A stretch of DNA of 13,153 nt from an uncultured Oscillospiraceae bacterium (GTDB lineage Bacteria; Bacillota; Clostridia; Oscillospirales; Oscillospiraceae), in the NCBI GenBank assembly GCA_910588365.1, contig CAJUQS010000094.1, forward strand, positions 1 through 13,153, written 5' to 3'. Of this stretch, positions 12,127 to 13,153 are shown piece by piece (the stretch's first letter is position 1; each line of letters opens with the position of its first letter). Under the pieces are notes generated by a model. The model saw nothing but the letters and a program-made list of their open reading frames with translations, did not search any database and had not been told where the DNA came from. The position numbers and the translations under genes are program-made.

Positions 12127-12930
12127 ATGGAAGAAAAACAGATCGGCCTGTTTATCCGGGATCGCCGGCTGGCACTGGGCATGACCCAGCAGCAGCTGGC
12201 GGACCGGATGGGCGTCACCGACAAGGCGGTGAGCAAGTGGGAGCGGTGCGTCAGCTATCCGGACATCACCCTGCTGCGGGAGCTCGCGGACGCGCTGGAG
12301 GTGAGCGTGTCCGAGCTCCTGGCCGGGGAGCTGGACCCCAAGCCCTCCCTGGTGCCCCAGGAGGTGGAGGACGTGGTGCTGGACACGGTCCGCTACGCCG
12401 AGACCGCCCGACGGAAAAACGGCGGCTGGCGGTTCTGGACCTTTGTGGCACTCACCGCGGGGTGCCTCATCGCGGCCCTGGTGCTGGGGATCGTCTGCCT
12501 GGCCACCGGGGGGAACATATACGCGCTCCTGGCGCTGAAATGCGTGGGCTTCGGCTGGGCGGTGTGCTATCCCCTGCTGCGCTCCCAGCGGCACCCGGTG
12601 CGGAATTTCCTGGCGATCCTCACCTTCGCTATCGTGCCCTTCCTGGCGTCATTTCCGGGGGGCTTTCCTTTCTGGGCCTACTGGATCGCGATCATCTCCG
12701 CAGCCTATTTGTGGGGGGTGTACTTCATCTGCCGGAGGTTTCTGTGGGATCGGATGTGGCTGGCCGCTGGCTGGAGCTTCCTGCTGGGCTGTGTCCTGGA
12801 TGCTGCCATCAACACGATTTTGGGCATGATCATCGGCCTCGACCCCAACTACACCGGCCTTGTGACCACCGCCATCACCGCCGGAGCCTGCTTCCTGATT
12901 GACTTTATCCTGCGCCGCCAGAGAGGGTAG
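12127..12930 (+). CDS. XRE-family regulator with six-helix membrane domain
   Basis: A 267-aa protein; ATG 12127 has AAGGAGG 8 nt upstream. Residues 1-66 form a Cro/C1-type helix-turn-helix: IGLFIRDRRLALGMTQQQLA, then the recognition helix DKAVSKWERCVSYPDI, the pattern of Clostridial XRE regulators. A linker (67-100) leads to a hydrophobic half with about six membrane helices (roughly 103-127, 130-151, 159-177, 182-203, 209-237, 244-263). Such HTH-membrane fusions are common in gut Clostridia and are thought to sense membrane or envelope state, but the ligand is not known. It has its own promoter and is likely a single-gene unit. Several operators are possible, but no clear dyad was identified near the promoter. 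The domain call is firm; the function is open. Confidence 0.9.
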   Translation: MEEKQIGLFIRDRRLALGMTQQQLADRMGVTDKAVSKWERCVSYPDITLLRELADALEVSVSELLAGELDPKPSLVPQEVEDVVLDTVRYAETARRKNGGWRFWTFVALTAGCLIAALVLGIVCLATGGNIYALLALKCVGFGWAVCYPLLRSQRHPVRNFLAILTFAIVPFLASFPGGFPFWAYWIAIISAAYLWGVYFICRRFLWDRMWLAAGWSFLLGCVLDAAINTILGMIIGLDPNYTGLVTTAITAGACFLIDFILRRQRG

Positions 12931-12950
12931 CCGGCAATATCCCAATTTAC

Positions 12951-12985
12951 GCTCCCCTCCTGCGGCTGGCGGGGCGCATTTCAGA
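12951..12985 (+). terminator. weak terminator after the XRE gene
   Basis: GCTCCCC and GGGGCGC arms (one mismatch) enclose a 13-nt loop and are followed by ATTTC. The short T-run makes this weak, but it is the only terminator candidate before the next gene. Confidence 0.3.
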
Positions 12986-13048
12986 ACGGCGGCCGTACAT
13001 AAATATAGTCGATGCACTTGAGAAGAGGTAAAAAGGAGGGGAGGAAAA

Positions 13049-13153
13049 ATGACGCGGGGCAAGGCGGAGGATGCAGGCGGGCTGACGCCCGCCAAAGACG
13101 ACAACGCCGCCCCGTATCATTTTGACCGCCGATCTTTACCGATTTTCAAGTGC
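13049..13153 (+). CDS. 5' part of an unidentified gene (runs off the window)
   Basis: ATG 13049 is preceded by AAGGAGGGGAGG, a very strong ribosome binding site. The frame is open for 35 codons to the window end (MTRGKAEDAGG, then PAKDDNAAPYHFDRRSLPIF). It is polar and shows no signal peptide. I do not recognise the family. A weak promoter (TTCAGA 12980-12985 and TATAGT 13004-13009) lies upstream, so it is probably transcribed separately from the XRE gene. Confidence 0.6.
   Translation, partial: MTRGKAEDAGGLTPAKDDNAAPYHFDRRSLPIFKC

Noticed and set aside
11808..12902. Plus-strand ORF of 364 codons crossing trmD and the XRE gene
   Set aside because: It overlaps two well-supported genes in another frame and is Gly/Ala/Pro/Arg-rich shadow sequence.
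1..13153. CRISPR array
   Set aside because: No regularly spaced direct repeats were seen; repeats here are inverted or occur only twice.

Overview
The window looks like a high-GC gut Clostridium relative, probably Oscillospiraceae-like (Flavonifractor/Lawsonibacter type). The basis is strong AGGAGG ribosome binding sites, GC-rich Clostridia-type housekeeping genes (glnS, rimM, trmD) and an accessory gene set (DUF3849, ArdA, SpoVG family, Dam) familiar from Clostridial integrative conjugative elements (ICEs). The taxonomic placement is inference; no search was run.

Positions 1 to about 7890 are an accessory block read entirely on the minus strand. In order of transcription (right to left) it holds: a possible attenuator leader; a 240-aa protein of unknown function; a terminator; a 64-aa basic protein; a tandem ArdA-like antirestriction gene split by an in-frame TAG; a frameshifted ArdA-like gene; a second terminator; a winged-helix regulator; a Dam-type adenine methylase, also cut by an in-frame TAG; an AbrB-like protein with a cysteine cluster; a DUF3849 protein; a SpoVG-family protein; and a secreted protein. 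Most starts overlap the preceding stop or follow a strong ribosome binding site. The set suits an ICE module that protects incoming DNA (DNA mimicry plus self-methylation) and regulates the element. Three genes are broken by single-base lesions, so the module is decaying or has been re-cut.

Positions 7892-7980 are an intact minus-strand tRNA-Ser(CGA), probably the junction between the ICE and the chromosome. A 21-22 bp copy of its anticodon region lies 0.2 kb away, and an inverted copy of its T-arm lies on the other side, so the locus has probably been an integration site. Positions 7981-8640 are non-coding: a promoter-like site, a strong hairpin and a 161-bp MITE whose target duplication supplies the stop codon of glnS.

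Positions 8641-13153 look like core chromosome. glnS (minus) diverges from rimM-trmD (plus) across an intergenic region with good promoters on both strands. A 172-bp multi-hairpin repeat sits between rimM and trmD. The trmD terminator overlaps the promoter of an XRE regulator with a six-helix membrane domain. A new gene starts at 13049 and runs off the window.
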